Below are positions 29,819-41,944 of a stretch of DNA of 64,000 nucleotides, one piece after another (within the stretch, counting starts at the first letter, position 1; every line of letters starts with the position of its first letter). Source of the stretch: DATJIG01 sp050260515 (lineage in GTDB: Bacteria; Pseudomonadota; Alphaproteobacteria; SMXQ01); contig JBLNCI010000008.1 of assembly GCA_050260515.1 (NCBI GenBank), forward strand, positions 62,001 to 126,000. Reading direction: 5' to 3'. Below the pieces are notes generated by a model. It did no database searches. It saw nothing but the letters and a program-made list of their open reading frames with translations, and was not told the origin of the DNA. Made by a program: the position numbers and the translations under genes.

Positions 29819-31054
29819 TCAGCTCCGGTACCCGATGTTGATGTCGATGTACCGGTGCGTCATGTCGCAGGTCCAGACCGTGGCCCGGCCCCGTCCGCGC
29901 GCGCCGGCATCGATGACGATGTCGATGTTCTGGCCCTTCATGTGCTCGGCGACCGGCATCTCGTCGTAGTCGGGACGCACGGCGCCCGCCTGGGTGATCG
30001 GGACGCCGCCGATGGCGATCTTGAGCCGATCCATGTCGCAGGGCTCGCCCGACTTGCCGACGGCCGCGACGATGCGGCCCCAGTTGGCGTCGGAGCCGGC
30101 GATCGCCGTCTTGACCAGCGGCGAGTTGGCGACCGCGAGCCCGATGCGGCGCGCGCTGTCGTCCGATCGGGCGCCGGTCACGGCGATGCTGACGAACTTC
30201 GTCGCGCCCTCGCCGTCGCGGATCACCTGATGGGCGAGGTCGCGCAGCACTTCCTCGAGCTTCTGCCGGAAATCCTTGAGCTTGGCGTCGGTGGCGGAGC
30301 GGACAGGCGGATGCTCCGGCCCCTTGCCGGTCGCGACCAACAGCACCGTGTCCGAGGTCGACGTGTCGGAATCGACGGTGATCGCGTTGAACGTCCGGTC
30401 GGCCGCCGGCCGCAGCAGCGACCGCAGCACCGCCGCGGGCAGTTTCGCGTCGGTGAAGACGTACCCGAGCATCGTCCCCATGTTGGGAGCGATCATGCCG
30501 GAACCCTTGATGATGCCGGCGATGTTCACGGTCGCCTTGCCGATGCGCGCGGTCCGCGCCGAGCCCTTCGGGAAGGTGTCGGTGGTCATGATCGCCCGCG
30601 CGGCGGTCTCCCAGTCGACCTCCGCTCCGCCGAAGGTGTCGGGCAGCACCGCGGTGATCTTCTCGTCCGGGAGCGGCACGCCGATGACGCCGGTCGACGA
30701 CACGAACACCTCGGTCGCCTTGCAGCCGAGAACTTTAGCGGCCGCCGCCGCGGTGCGCTTCACCGAGGCCATGCCGATCTTGCCGGTGAAGGCGTTGGCG
30801 TTGCCGGCGTTGACGACGAGACCGCGGGCACGGCCCGCCTTCGCGCACTGCTGGTCCCACAGCACCGGAGCCGCAGCGGCGGCCGAACGGGTGAAGACCC
30901 CGGCGATCTGCGAGCCGGGCGCGAGCTCCGCCACCATGAGATCGGTGCGGCCCTGGTAGCGGATGCCGCAGGCGGCGGTGTGGAGCCGGACGCCGGCGAT
31001 TTGGGGCAGGTCGGGAAACCGCTCGGGCGCGAGCGGGGAGACGGCATGAGTCAT
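29819..31054 (-). CDS. argJ: Bifunctional glutamate N-acetyltransferase / amino-acid N-acetyltransferase
   Basis: A 411-residue ArgJ. The self-cleavage and nucleophile site is MIAPNMGTMLGY, where the chain is cut before the Thr to give alpha and beta subunits; KGSGMI before it is also diagnostic. It recycles the acetyl group from N-acetylornithine to glutamate in arginine synthesis; whether it is also able to use acetyl-CoA (bifunctional) is not visible. It is 44 bp after the parvulin gene and starts the acetyltransferase-mutT run. Confidence 0.97.
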   Translation of the reverse strand: MTHAVSPLAPERFPDLPQIAGVRLHTAACGIRYQGRTDLMVAELAPGSQIAGVFTRSAAAAAPVLWDQQCAKAGRARGLVVNAGNANAFTGKIGMASVKRTAAAAAKVLGCKATEVFVSSTGVIGVPLPDEKITAVLPDTFGGAEVDWETAARAIMTTDTFPKGSARTARIGKATVNIAGIIKGSGMIAPNMGTMLGYVFTDAKLPAAVLRSLLRPAADRTFNAITVDSDTSTSDTVLLVATGKGPEHPPVRSATDAKLKDFRQKLEEVLRDLAHQVIRDGEGATKFVSIAVTGARSDDSARRIGLAVANSPLVKTAIAGSDANWGRIVAAVGKSGEPCDMDRLKIAIGGVPITQAGAVRPDYDEMPVAEHMKGQNIDIVIDAGARGRGRATVWTCDMTHRYIDINIGYRS

Positions 31055-31098
31055 GGTCGGAGTTGCTTTGCGGCGTTATCGTTGACTTAGCTCAGTGA

Positions 31099-31992
31099 TC
31101 AGCGGGCCTGGGGCAGCGGCGCGCTGCCGTCCGGCGACAGGCGCTCGATCTTGGCGCCGTTGCGCAGACGAGTGCGCTCGGCACCCTCCACGTCCTCGCT
31201 CAGGGCCTGTTGGATCTCGTCGCGCTTCTCGTCGTAGCTCGGCTTGTAGTCGGCCTGAACGTCGTCGATCCGGATCACGTGCCAGCCGAACTGGGTCTGC
31301 ACCGGCGCCCGCGACGTTTCGCCCTTCTTCATCGCAAACGCGGCGTCGCCGAACGGACCGACGACCTGCTCCTTGCTGATCCAGCCGAGATCGCCGCCGG
31401 CCTGGGCGGAGCCGTCCTGGGAGCGCTCCTTTGCGAGCTTCGCGAAATCGCCGCCCTTGGCGAGCTCGCGGATCACGTCGACCGCGTCCTCCCGGGTCTT
31501 CACCAGGATGTGGCGGGCATGGACGCGCGTCTCCGGCTTCATCTGCGTCAGCATCTCGGCGTAACGCTTCTGCATCGCGGCCTCGGTGACGGTCTTCTCC
31601 ATGCGCTTCATCAGGAACGTCTGCTCGAGCACGCGGTCCTCGAGGTCCTTCATCCGCGCCTTGTAGTCGGGATCGTTGGCGAGGCCGTCCTTGCGCGCGG
31701 CGGTCGCCATCAGCTTGCGATCGATCACGCGATCCAGCAGCACCGGCCACAGCGCCTCGACCGGCATCTGCCGGAACTGCGGCGGCAACGTGTCGGCTTC
31801 GCGGAGGACATCCGAGCGCAGCACGGCTTCGCCGTTGACGCGGCCGACGATGGGATCGGCCGAGGCGTTGGCGGCGGGCGCCGCCTTGGGGGCGGCGGTC
31901 TGCGCGGCGGCCGGCGTCGCGATAGACGCCGCCAGCGTCAACGATCCGACAAGCAGCAATGAAAACGATGCGGTACCAGCGGCGCGGACCAT
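31099..31992 (-). CDS. Periplasmic parvulin-type peptidyl-prolyl isomerase (PpiC family)
   Basis: A 297-residue exported protein. Residues 1-30 are a signal peptide ending in an Ala-rich stretch (ATPAAAQT); a SurA/PrsA-like N-terminal helical part follows, then a rotamase domain with RVHARHILVKTREDA, GGDLGWISK and FGWHVIRIDD. It should help outer-membrane or periplasmic proteins fold. ATG at 31992 has GGAG 5 bases before it and gives the signal peptide; the upstream extension lacks one. It is divergent from secA, both genes concerning protein export. Confidence 0.92.
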   Translation of the reverse strand: MVRAAGTASFSLLLVGSLTLAASIATPAAAQTAAPKAAPAANASADPIVGRVNGEAVLRSDVLREADTLPPQFRQMPVEALWPVLLDRVIDRKLMATAARKDGLANDPDYKARMKDLEDRVLEQTFLMKRMEKTVTEAAMQKRYAEMLTQMKPETRVHARHILVKTREDAVDVIRELAKGGDFAKLAKERSQDGSAQAGGDLGWISKEQVVGPFGDAAFAMKKGETSRAPVQTQFGWHVIRIDDVQADYKPSYDEKRDEIQQALSEDVEGAERTRLRNGAKIERLSPDGSAPLPQAR

Positions 31993-32171
31993 GGAGTCTC
32001 CGGGGAGATACTGAGGGAAATGTCCCGTACGTGCGGGATGGGGCCACATGCGCCCGTCGCGGGATAAATGCACATCGCCGCGACGGACACAAGGACGCCG
32101 CCGTACCCACCGAAGCGTGCGAAAATCCCGGCAAACCGCGCGGAACTGCTGGTAAATTGCCGGCGCGCGCG

Positions 32172-32200
32172 TTGACAGTGACGGGCCCCGCCTCTATCTC
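32172..32200 (+). promoter_or_regulatory. Sigma-70 promoter of secA
   Basis: TTGACA (32172-32177) is separated by exactly 17 bp from TATCTC (32195-32200). This is the best sigma-70 match seen in the window. It would give a leader of about 80 bases before the secA ATG at 32288. The 295-bp gap is shared with the divergent parvulin gene. Confidence 0.7.
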
Positions 32201-32287
32201 AATGGAGCCCGGCGACCAGACCCTCTCCATCGTCGCGCCGCCCCGGTCGCAAAACGGGTTCCGTCCCTTATCGCGTCAAGGATCACC

Positions 32288-35008
<2,721 letters not shown>

Positions 35009-35059
35009 TCGGCTGAGGCATCCGCTTTCGCGTAGTCGCCGACCGGCCTGCGCGTACGT

Positions 35060-36004
35060 CTACCGGCGCGGCGGCTCGTCCGCCCACTCGACCCGCGTCC
35101 CGTGCGCCTCCAGCGCCCGGACGATACGGTCCTCGCCCGGCATCCGCTCGAGCTCGCTGCGCGGGACGGTGTACCGCGCCACCGGCGGGTCCGCCGACAC
35201 CAGCTTCCGCAGCTTGCTGTGGTGACCGAAGACGCCGTCGACGTCGAAGTCGCCATGGAGGAAGCGCCCGACGTGCTCGACGGAGAAGGCGCGGGCGAGA
35301 CCCAACGGCGCGAATCGAAGACCGTTCCGCTCGAGCTCGTCGCGCATCACCGTGCACAACTGCACGTCCTCGAGTGTGATGTCGTCGGGCCACTTCATCT
35401 GCCACGGCGGTCCGACGATCGTCGATTCGGGCGGCACCACGTACGGAATGCCGAGCTGACGCGGCGCGTCCATCAGCCGCTTGCTGCGCAGGCTGAATCC
35501 GCCGTTGTAGACCACCTGGACGCGGGTATCCGCCGCGCCTGCGAACTTCTGCCACTCGAAGCCCCGGTAGAACCGGTCCTCCGACGGCCCGATCACCCGT
35601 GCGAAATGATTGGGCGCGCCGATGTAGTCCCAGTCGAGGAACTCGGGCCGCCAGTTGCCGCCGCTCACGACCCAGCCGTCGTCCTGGACCACCAGCGCGA
35701 AGTCGGTCTCGATGAAGTCGCCCAAGGCATAGAGCACGAACAGCGAGTATTCGGTGTAGCCGAACGGGACGACGCTCACGTGCTCGACCCACTCCGGGGT
35801 CCCCGCCGGCCGCTCCGGTGAGATCAACAGTGCGCGCGAGCCGGGCAGCTCGCTGCAACTGCGGACGATGGCGCGGACCGCGCCCTCGGCGACGCTCTGG
35901 AGACCGGTGACGCTGACGACGGTGATCCGCCGAAAGTCCCCTTCCCAGCGGCGGCGATCGCCGTCCTCGGTCCCGTTCGTCACTTTTCCGTGCCCCCGGC
36001 GCAC
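35060..36004 (-). CDS. DUF5672 protein (probable glycosyltransferase-fold)
   Basis: A protein of up to 314 residues resembling the DUF5672 family, with VVQDDGWVV (a DxD-like acidic site), DWDYIGAP and NGGFSLRSKRLMD, and further on THxx-free conserved EDVQLC. These elements are typical of a GT-A-like fold acting on sugar nucleotides, but no member is characterised to my knowledge. No signal or membrane segment is seen. The frame begins with GTG at 36004; a second GTG seven codons on is equally possible. It is divergent from cysD by 65 bp, in a group with sulfate activation, a sulfotransferase and an exporter, which suggests glycan synthesis. Confidence 0.65.
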   Translation of the reverse strand: MRRGHGKVTNGTEDGDRRRWEGDFRRITVVSVTGLQSVAEGAVRAIVRSCSELPGSRALLISPERPAGTPEWVEHVSVVPFGYTEYSLFVLYALGDFIETDFALVVQDDGWVVSGGNWRPEFLDWDYIGAPNHFARVIGPSEDRFYRGFEWQKFAGAADTRVQVVYNGGFSLRSKRLMDAPRQLGIPYVVPPESTIVGPPWQMKWPDDITLEDVQLCTVMRDELERNGLRFAPLGLARAFSVEHVGRFLHGDFDVDGVFGHHSKLRKLVSADPPVARYTVPRSELERMPGEDRIVRALEAHGTRVEWADEPPRR

Positions 36005-36069
36005 CCCTTTGAGATGATGTATACCATAGCGCGATCACCGCGCCCGACATCCGCCGCACCACGCCGCTC

Positions 36070-36969
36070 GTGAAAAGCAAGAAGCTGCAAGCCCTCGAAT
36101 CCGAAGCGATCGGCGTCTTCTGGGAGATCGCGTCCGAGTTCCGCCGTCCGGTGCTGCTCTATTCGATCGGCAAGGATTCGGCGGTGATGCTCCACATCGC
36201 GCTCAAGGCGTTCAGCCCCGGACGGCTGCCGTTCCCGGTCCTGCACGTCGATACCGGCTGGAAATTCCGCGAGATGATCGCGTTCCGCGACGAGACCGCG
36301 CGCCGGCTCGGGCTCGACCTCATCGTCCACAGGAACAAGACCGGGATTGCGCAGGGCATCGATCCGATCCGATCCGGCTCCGCCCTCCACACCCACGTCA
36401 TGAAGACCGAGGCGCTGAAACAGGCGCTGACGAAGCACGGCTTCGACGCCGCGTTCGGGGGCGCCCGTCGCGACGAGGAGAAGAGCCGCGCCAAGGAGCG
36501 GATCCTGTCGTTCCGCTCCGCGGACCACGCCTGGAACCCGCGCAACCAGCGCCCCGAGCTGTGGCGCCTGTTCAACACCCGCATCAAGCCGGGCGAATCG
36601 GTCCGGGCCTTCCCGCTCTCGAACTGGACCGAGCTCGACGTCTGGGAATACATCGCCGCCGAGAATATCCCCGTCGTACCGCTGTACTTCGCGCGCGAGC
36701 GCCCGGTCGTGCGCCGCGCCGGTACGTGGATCATGGTCGACGACGAGCGCCTGCCGCTCGACGCAGGCGAGGCTCCAGAGCTGCGCGAGGTCCGGTTCCG
36801 GACGCTCGGCTGCTACCCGCTGACGGGGGCGATCGAATCGTCGGCGGCCTCGCTCGATGCGATTATCGCCGAGCTCAAGGCCGCGCGGCATTCTGAGCGC
36901 GAAGGGCGCCTGATCGACAGCGACGAGGCGTCGTCGATGGAGAAAAAGAAGCGCGAGGGCTACTTCTGA
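36070..36969 (+). CDS. cysD: Sulfate adenylyltransferase subunit 2
   Basis: A 299-residue PP-loop protein with SIGKDS (32-37), the ATP pyrophosphate loop, and GGARRDEEKSRAKER, NQRPELW and FPLSNWTELDVWEYI as expected for CysD/NodP. Together with CysN it makes adenosine 5'-phosphosulfate from sulfate and ATP. GTG at 36070 is used since no in-frame ATG exists upstream; no clear ribosome-binding site is seen. Its TGA overlaps the cysNC ATG (TGATG), so the two are coupled. Confidence 0.97.
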   Translation: MKSKKLQALESEAIGVFWEIASEFRRPVLLYSIGKDSAVMLHIALKAFSPGRLPFPVLHVDTGWKFREMIAFRDETARRLGLDLIVHRNKTGIAQGIDPIRSGSALHTHVMKTEALKQALTKHGFDAAFGGARRDEEKSRAKERILSFRSADHAWNPRNQRPELWRLFNTRIKPGESVRAFPLSNWTELDVWEYIAAENIPVVPLYFARERPVVRRAGTWIMVDDERLPLDAGEAPELREVRFRTLGCYPLTGAIESSAASLDAIIAELKAARHSEREGRLIDSDEASSMEKKKREGYF

Positions 36970-38801
36970 TGGCGGGCGACCTTCTCCGCATCCTCACCTG
37001 CGGCTCGGTCGACGACGGCAAGTCGACGCTGCTGGGCCGACTGCTCTACGACACCGAACAGGTGTTCGAGGATCAGGTCGCGGCGCTCGAGCGGGATTCC
37101 CGGCGCTACGGCACGACGGGCGGCGGCCTCGACCTCGCGCTGCTGGCCGACGGTCTCGAGGCGGAGCGCGAGCAAGGCATCACCATCGACGTCGCCTATC
37201 ACCACTTCGCGACGCCTCGGCGCGCCTTCATCGTCGCCGATGCGCCCGGGCACGAGCAGTACACCCGCAACATGGCCACCGGCGCCTCGACCGCGGAACT
37301 CGCGGTGCTGCTGGTCGACGCGCGCAAGGGCCTCCTCGACCAGACCCGCCGTCATGCGGCGATCTGCTCGCTCCTCGGCATCCGCCACGTCGTCCTGGCG
37401 GTGAACAAGATCGACCTCATCGACTACGACCAGGCCACGTTCGATTGCATCGTCGCCGAGTTCGCGGCGTTCGCGACGCGCCTCGGTTTCGCCGACGTGC
37501 GGTCGATCCCGATGTCGGCTCGGGACGGCGACAACGTCACCAAGCCGTCGCCGCGCACCCCGTGGCACGTCGGGCCGACGCTGCTCGAGCATCTTGAAAC
37601 GGTGACGGTATCCGGCGGCCTCGATGAAGCGCCGTTCCGGCTGCCGGTCGCCTGGATTTCGCGCCCACATGCCGACTTCCGCGGCTTCGCCGGGACGATC
37701 GCCGGCGGTACGGTCCGCCCCGGGGACGAGGTCGTCGTGGCCGCGTCCGGCGTCACGGCCCGTGTCGCTCGCGTCCTAGCCCCGGACGGCGATCTCGTCG
37801 CGGCGAACGCCGGGGACGCGGTGACGCTCACACTCGACCGGCCGGTGGATGTCGCGCGCGGCGACGTCCTCGCGGCGCCCCGCGCTCGGCCCACCGTCGC
37901 CGACCAATTCACCGCCGACATCGTCTGGATGGCGGACGAGCCGCTCCTCCCCGGCCGCTCCTACCTGATGCGCATCGGCACGCGCTGGGTCCCGGCCACC
38001 GTCACGATGATCAAGCACAAGCTCAACGTGGCGACGCTCGAGCATCTGTCGGCCCGCGATCTTCACCTGAACGAGATCGCGTCGTGCAACGTCGCGACCG
38101 GCACCCCCGTCGCGTTCGACAACTACGTGGAGAACCGCCATACCGGCGGCTTCATCCTCGTCGATCGCTTCACCCACGCGACGGCGGCGGCCGGGATGAT
38201 CGCCCATCCGCTGCGCCGAGCGACGAACATCCACCACGAGCGGTTGTCGCTCGACAAGCACGCGCGCGCCTCGCTGAACCTGCAAAGGCCAAGCGTGATC
38301 TGGTTCACCGGGTTGTCCGCCGCGGGCAAGTCGACCATCGCCCGCGCGGTCGAGGCGAAGCTCTACTCGCTCGGCCGGCACACGATGATGCTGGACGGCG
38401 ACAATCTGCGCCACGGCCTCAACCGCGATCTCGGGTTCACCGATGCCGACCGCGTCGAGAACATCCGTCGCGTCGGCGAGGTCGCGAAGCTCATGGTCGA
38501 GGCCGGGCTGATCGTGATCTGCGCCTTCATCTCTCCGTTCCGCGCCGAGCGCCAGATGGTGCGCGCGCTGTTCGAGGACGACGAGTTCTTCGAGATCTTC
38601 GTCGACACGCCGATCGACGAGTGCATCCGTCGCGATCCCAAGGGGCTGTACGCCAAGGCGAAGGCGGGCGCGCTGCCCAACTTCACCGGCATCGACAGCG
38701 CTTACGAGCGCCCCGACAACGCCGAGCTGACGCTGACCACCGGCGCGAAGACGCCCGAGGAGCTGGCGGAGGCCGTGCTCCGGCGCTGCGGCTACCTGTA
38801 G
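36969..38801 (+). CDS. cysNC: Bifunctional sulfate adenylyltransferase subunit 1 / APS kinase
   Basis: A 610-residue fusion. The N-terminal EF-Tu-like GTPase (CysN) has GSVDDGKST (12-20), DAPGHEQY and NKIDLID. The C-terminal APS kinase (CysC) starts near residue 440 with its P-loop GLSAAGKST (about 448-456) and continues with DGDNLRHGLN and FISPFRAER. The product is PAPS, needed for sulfonation or, with CysH, for sulfate reduction. The fusion is the same design as rhizobial NodQ. A sulfotransferase gene follows 36 bp downstream, and no reductase gene is near, which favours a sulfonation use. Confidence 0.97.
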   Translation: MAGDLLRILTCGSVDDGKSTLLGRLLYDTEQVFEDQVAALERDSRRYGTTGGGLDLALLADGLEAEREQGITIDVAYHHFATPRRAFIVADAPGHEQYTRNMATGASTAELAVLLVDARKGLLDQTRRHAAICSLLGIRHVVLAVNKIDLIDYDQATFDCIVAEFAAFATRLGFADVRSIPMSARDGDNVTKPSPRTPWHVGPTLLEHLETVTVSGGLDEAPFRLPVAWISRPHADFRGFAGTIAGGTVRPGDEVVVAASGVTARVARVLAPDGDLVAANAGDAVTLTLDRPVDVARGDVLAAPRARPTVADQFTADIVWMADEPLLPGRSYLMRIGTRWVPATVTMIKHKLNVATLEHLSARDLHLNEIASCNVATGTPVAFDNYVENRHTGGFILVDRFTHATAAAGMIAHPLRRATNIHHERLSLDKHARASLNLQRPSVIWFTGLSAAGKSTIARAVEAKLYSLGRHTMMLDGDNLRHGLNRDLGFTDADRVENIRRVGEVAKLMVEAGLIVICAFISPFRAERQMVRALFEDDEFFEIFVDTPIDECIRRDPKGLYAKAKAGALPNFTGIDSAYERPDNAELTLTTGAKTPEELAEAVLRRCGYL

Positions 38802-38837
38802 ACTGAGCCCTTTCCGAACGCATCGCGCACAGGCCCA

Positions 38838-39707
38838 ATGATGCCCTCCCTGATCCTCGTCGCCGGCATGCACCGAAGCGGTACCTCGGCGCTGACCCGC
38901 TGCATCAACCTGGCGGGGGTGCCGCTGCCGAGGAACCTGATGCAGCCGGATCCAGGCAATGCCGACGGCTACTGGGAATCGGTCGACCTCTACCACCTGC
39001 ACAACGCGATCCTCTCGTCCCTGCAATCCGCGTGGAACGATCCCCGTGAAATTCCCGAGGCGTGGTTCGCGAGCCCGGCGTCGACAGCGCCGCGCGCCCA
39101 CCTCGTCGCCTGGCTGGCGAGCGAGATGCAGGGAAAGGACATGCTGCTGGTGAAGGACCCACGCGTGTGCCGGCTGATGCCTCTGTGGCAGCGCGCGGCG
39201 GCCGAGATCGGATTCGACATTCGTACCGTGATCCCGGTCCGCAACCCCATCGAGGTCGCGCGGTCGCTCAAGACCCGCGACGGCTTCACCGAGCCGCATT
39301 CGTTCTTCCTGTGGCTGCGACACGTGCTCGACGCCGAGCGCTTCACCCGCGGCAGACCGCGCAGCATCGTCACGTTCGACCAACTCATGGCCGATCCACT
39401 CGGCATCGTCCGCCGCATCCAGAAAGACCTCGGAGCGGCGTTTCCGGTCGGCGACTCCGAGTTGAAGCCGCTGCTGGACAGCGTGCTGAAGCCGTCCCTG
39501 CGGCACCACGTCGTCACGAACGACGCGGTGTCCGAAGCCGCCGAGCAGCTTCCTGCGCTGCTCACGACGTACCAGTGGGTGCTCGATGCTGCCTCGGGAG
39601 CTGTGCGCGATCCGGCACCGCTCGACGAGATCACCGGCAAGATGCGCGCCTCCGAGCGGTCGCGCGGAGGCATCGCCGTCCCCGGCACAGCGGACGCGTC
39701 ATACTGA
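38838..39707 (+). CDS. Sulfotransferase-family protein
   Basis: A 289-residue protein with the PAPS-binding 5'-phosphosulfate loop GMHRSGTSAL (10-19) and a second segment LLVKDPRVCRL (104-114), then IPVRNPIEVARSL, matching the sulfotransferase fold in order. No signal peptide or membrane segment, so it acts in the cytoplasm. Placed 36 bp after cysNC, it is the likely consumer of the PAPS made by cysDNC and would sulfonate a sugar or lipid. The acceptor is unknown. The MFS gene begins 2 bp after its stop. Confidence 0.82.
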   Translation: MMPSLILVAGMHRSGTSALTRCINLAGVPLPRNLMQPDPGNADGYWESVDLYHLHNAILSSLQSAWNDPREIPEAWFASPASTAPRAHLVAWLASEMQGKDMLLVKDPRVCRLMPLWQRAAAEIGFDIRTVIPVRNPIEVARSLKTRDGFTEPHSFFLWLRHVLDAERFTRGRPRSIVTFDQLMADPLGIVRRIQKDLGAAFPVGDSELKPLLDSVLKPSLRHHVVTNDAVSEAAEQLPALLTTYQWVLDAASGAVRDPAPLDEITGKMRASERSRGGIAVPGTADASY

Positions 39708-39709
39708 CG

Positions 39710-40948
39710 ATGGCGATCGGCGTCGCGTTCCAGCCGCTTCTCAGGGTCTGGCGCTACCGCGAGTATGCGCTGTTCATGGGCGGCATGGCGCCGAGCCTGG
39801 TGACGCTGTGGATGCAGCGGGTCGGCGTCGGCTGGCTCGCCTGGGAGCTCACCCATTCGCCGGCGTGGCTGGGGGCCGTCGCCGCCGCCGACCTCGCGCC
39901 GATGATCGTGCTGGCCCCGTTCGCGGGCGCGCTCACGGACCGCGGCAATCCTCTTCGTCAGGCGCGTGTGACCCAGCTCCTCTTCGTCCTGCAGGCGATC
40001 GCAATGGCCGCGTTCACGCTCGCCGATGCCATGACGATCGAGATTCTGTTCGGCTTGTCGCTGGTGTCGGGCTGCCTGCAGCCGCTCGCCTCGACGGCGC
40101 GCCACGCGATCGTCCCCGCGACGGTGCCCCGCGACGCCTTCGCGACGGCGATCGCCACCGACTCCGCCCTGTTCAACGGCTCGCGATTTCTCGGCCCCGC
40201 CCTGGCGGGGCTGATGATTCCCTACGCCGGCGTAGGCGGCACGTTCGTCGTCCACGCGGTCGGCTGCGCCGTGTTCTCGACCACGCTCCACATGATGCGA
40301 CTGGCGCCACCCGACCGCGGGAACCGCGCCCGCGGAAATATCCTGGGCGACGTCGTCGAGAGCTTCTCGTACATCGCGCGGCACCCCGGCATCGGCCCGC
40401 TCTTCCTGATGTTGACCGCGGTGTCGATCTGCCTGCGGCCGCTGCAGGACATGCTCCCGGGCTTCGCCGGCAGCGTGTTCGACGCCGGGGCGGTGGGACT
40501 CGCCTGGCTGACGTCGGCGATGGGCGTCGGCGCGATGTTGAGCGCATTGTGGATCGCGATGCGCGGGCACATCGCGGGCCTCACCCGCACGGTGCTGCGC
40601 GGCTGCCTTGCCCTGTCGGTTTCGGTGTTCGGGTTCGTCGCCACCGATGTCCTGTGGGTCTCCATCGTCTTCTCGGCGCTGGCGGGTTATGCGTTCAACA
40701 GCATGACGACCGGCACCCAGACGCTGGTCCAGTCGTCGGTCGCGAACGAGCTCCGCGGCCGCATCATGGGCACCTACACGCTCATCTATCGCGGGACGCC
40801 GGCGTTCGGCGCGCTGGCGGTGGGCGCGCTCGCCGAGACCATCGGCCTCAGGATAACGCTCGCCATCGCGGCGGCGGTGACGCTGGGAGCGTGGGCGCTG
40901 ACGGCGCCCCGGCGGCACGCGATCACCGCGGCGGTCGAGGCGAAATAG
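39710..40948 (+). CDS. MFS transporter (EntS-like MFS_3 family)
   Basis: A 412-residue integral membrane protein with about 12 hydrophobic segments. LTDRGNPLRQARVTQLL is the loop 2-3 motif of the MFS, and the pattern YALFMGGMAPSLVTLWMQRVGVGWLAWELT is typical of the EntS/MFS_3 exporters through GVGWLAWELT. The ATG 2 bp after the sulfotransferase stop is used; the open frame upstream is a shadow. Co-directional tight spacing with the sulfotransferase suggests export of the sulfonated product or a precursor, an inference. Confidence 0.85.
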   Translation: MAIGVAFQPLLRVWRYREYALFMGGMAPSLVTLWMQRVGVGWLAWELTHSPAWLGAVAAADLAPMIVLAPFAGALTDRGNPLRQARVTQLLFVLQAIAMAAFTLADAMTIEILFGLSLVSGCLQPLASTARHAIVPATVPRDAFATAIATDSALFNGSRFLGPALAGLMIPYAGVGGTFVVHAVGCAVFSTTLHMMRLAPPDRGNRARGNILGDVVESFSYIARHPGIGPLFLMLTAVSICLRPLQDMLPGFAGSVFDAGAVGLAWLTSAMGVGAMLSALWIAMRGHIAGLTRTVLRGCLALSVSVFGFVATDVLWVSIVFSALAGYAFNSMTTGTQTLVQSSVANELRGRIMGTYTLIYRGTPAFGALAVGALAETIGLRITLAIAAAVTLGAWALTAPRRHAITAAVEAK

Positions 40949-40958
40949 ATCGGCGGGC

Positions 40959-41912
40959 CTAGAGGCTCTTCTTGCCCATCTCGAGGAAGCGCTCGCGGCG
41001 GCGGGCGCGCAGCACGCCGCCCTCGACCCCGACGAGTTGTTTGAGTGACGCCTCGATCGCCGAGCCGACCGCGGCGATGGTCGCGCGCGCGTCGCGGTGG
41101 GCGCCGCCGAGCGGCTCGGGAATGATCTCGTCCACGATGCCGAGTGTCTGCAGGTCCTGGGCGGTCAGGCGCAGGGCCTCGGCGGCGGTCTTCGATTCGG
41201 CGGCGCTGCGCCACAGAATCGAGGCGCAGCCCTCAGGGGAAATGACCGAGTAGATGGCGTGCTCGAGAATCAGCACGCGGTCGGAGGCGGCGAGCGCAAT
41301 GGCCCCGCCCGAGCCGCCCTCGCCGACGATCGTGGCGACGAACGGTACCTTGATCGAGAGGCCCGCCTCGATCGCGCGGGCGATCGCCTCCGACTGGCCG
41401 CGCTCCTCGGCGCCGACGCCGGGATACGCACCGGCGGTGTCGACGAAGGTGAGCACCGGCAGGCCGAAGCGGTCGGCCATCTCCATCAGACGGCGCGCCT
41501 TGCGGTAACCCTCGGGACGAGCCATGCCGAAGTTGTGGCGGACGCGGGATTCGGTGTCGCGGCCCTTCTCGGTCCCCATGACGACGACGGAGTAGCCCCG
41601 GAACCGACCCAGGCCGCCGACGATCGCCTCGTCTTCCGCGAACGCGCGGTCACCGGCGAGCGGCGTGAAGTCCTCGATCAGGCCGGCGACGAAGTCGGTG
41701 AAGTGCGGACGCTCGGGATGGCGGGCGACCTGTACCTTCTGCCACGGCGTCAGTTTCGAATAGGTCTGGCGCAGGAGACGCGTCACCTTGCCTTCGAGCT
41801 TACCCACCTCGTCGGCGATGTTGACGCCGCCGGCATTGCTCAAATGGCGCAGCTCCTCGATCTTCCCTTCGAGTTCGGCGATCGGCTTCTCAAAGTCGAG
41901 GAATGTCGGCAT
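40959..41912 (-). CDS. accA: Acetyl-CoA carboxylase carboxyltransferase subunit alpha
   Basis: A 317-residue carboxyltransferase alpha subunit that transfers CO2 from biotin to acetyl-CoA in fatty-acid synthesis. The N-terminal coiled-coil (MPTFLDFEKPIAELEGKI) and VVMGTEKGRDTESRVRHNFGM, GAYPGVGAEERGQ and GEGGSGGAIAL segments are all present. ATG at 41912 gives the family start. It is 10 bp away from the converging MFS gene and 32 bp after the CitE-like gene. accD is elsewhere. Confidence 0.97.
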   Translation of the reverse strand: MPTFLDFEKPIAELEGKIEELRHLSNAGGVNIADEVGKLEGKVTRLLRQTYSKLTPWQKVQVARHPERPHFTDFVAGLIEDFTPLAGDRAFAEDEAIVGGLGRFRGYSVVVMGTEKGRDTESRVRHNFGMARPEGYRKARRLMEMADRFGLPVLTFVDTAGAYPGVGAEERGQSEAIARAIEAGLSIKVPFVATIVGEGGSGGAIALAASDRVLILEHAIYSVISPEGCASILWRSAAESKTAAEALRLTAQDLQTLGIVDEIIPEPLGGAHRDARATIAAVGSAIEASLKQLVGVEGGVLRARRRERFLEMGKKSL

Positions 41913-41944
41913 GTGGCTTCGCTGCTGATATCGATGACGGACGC

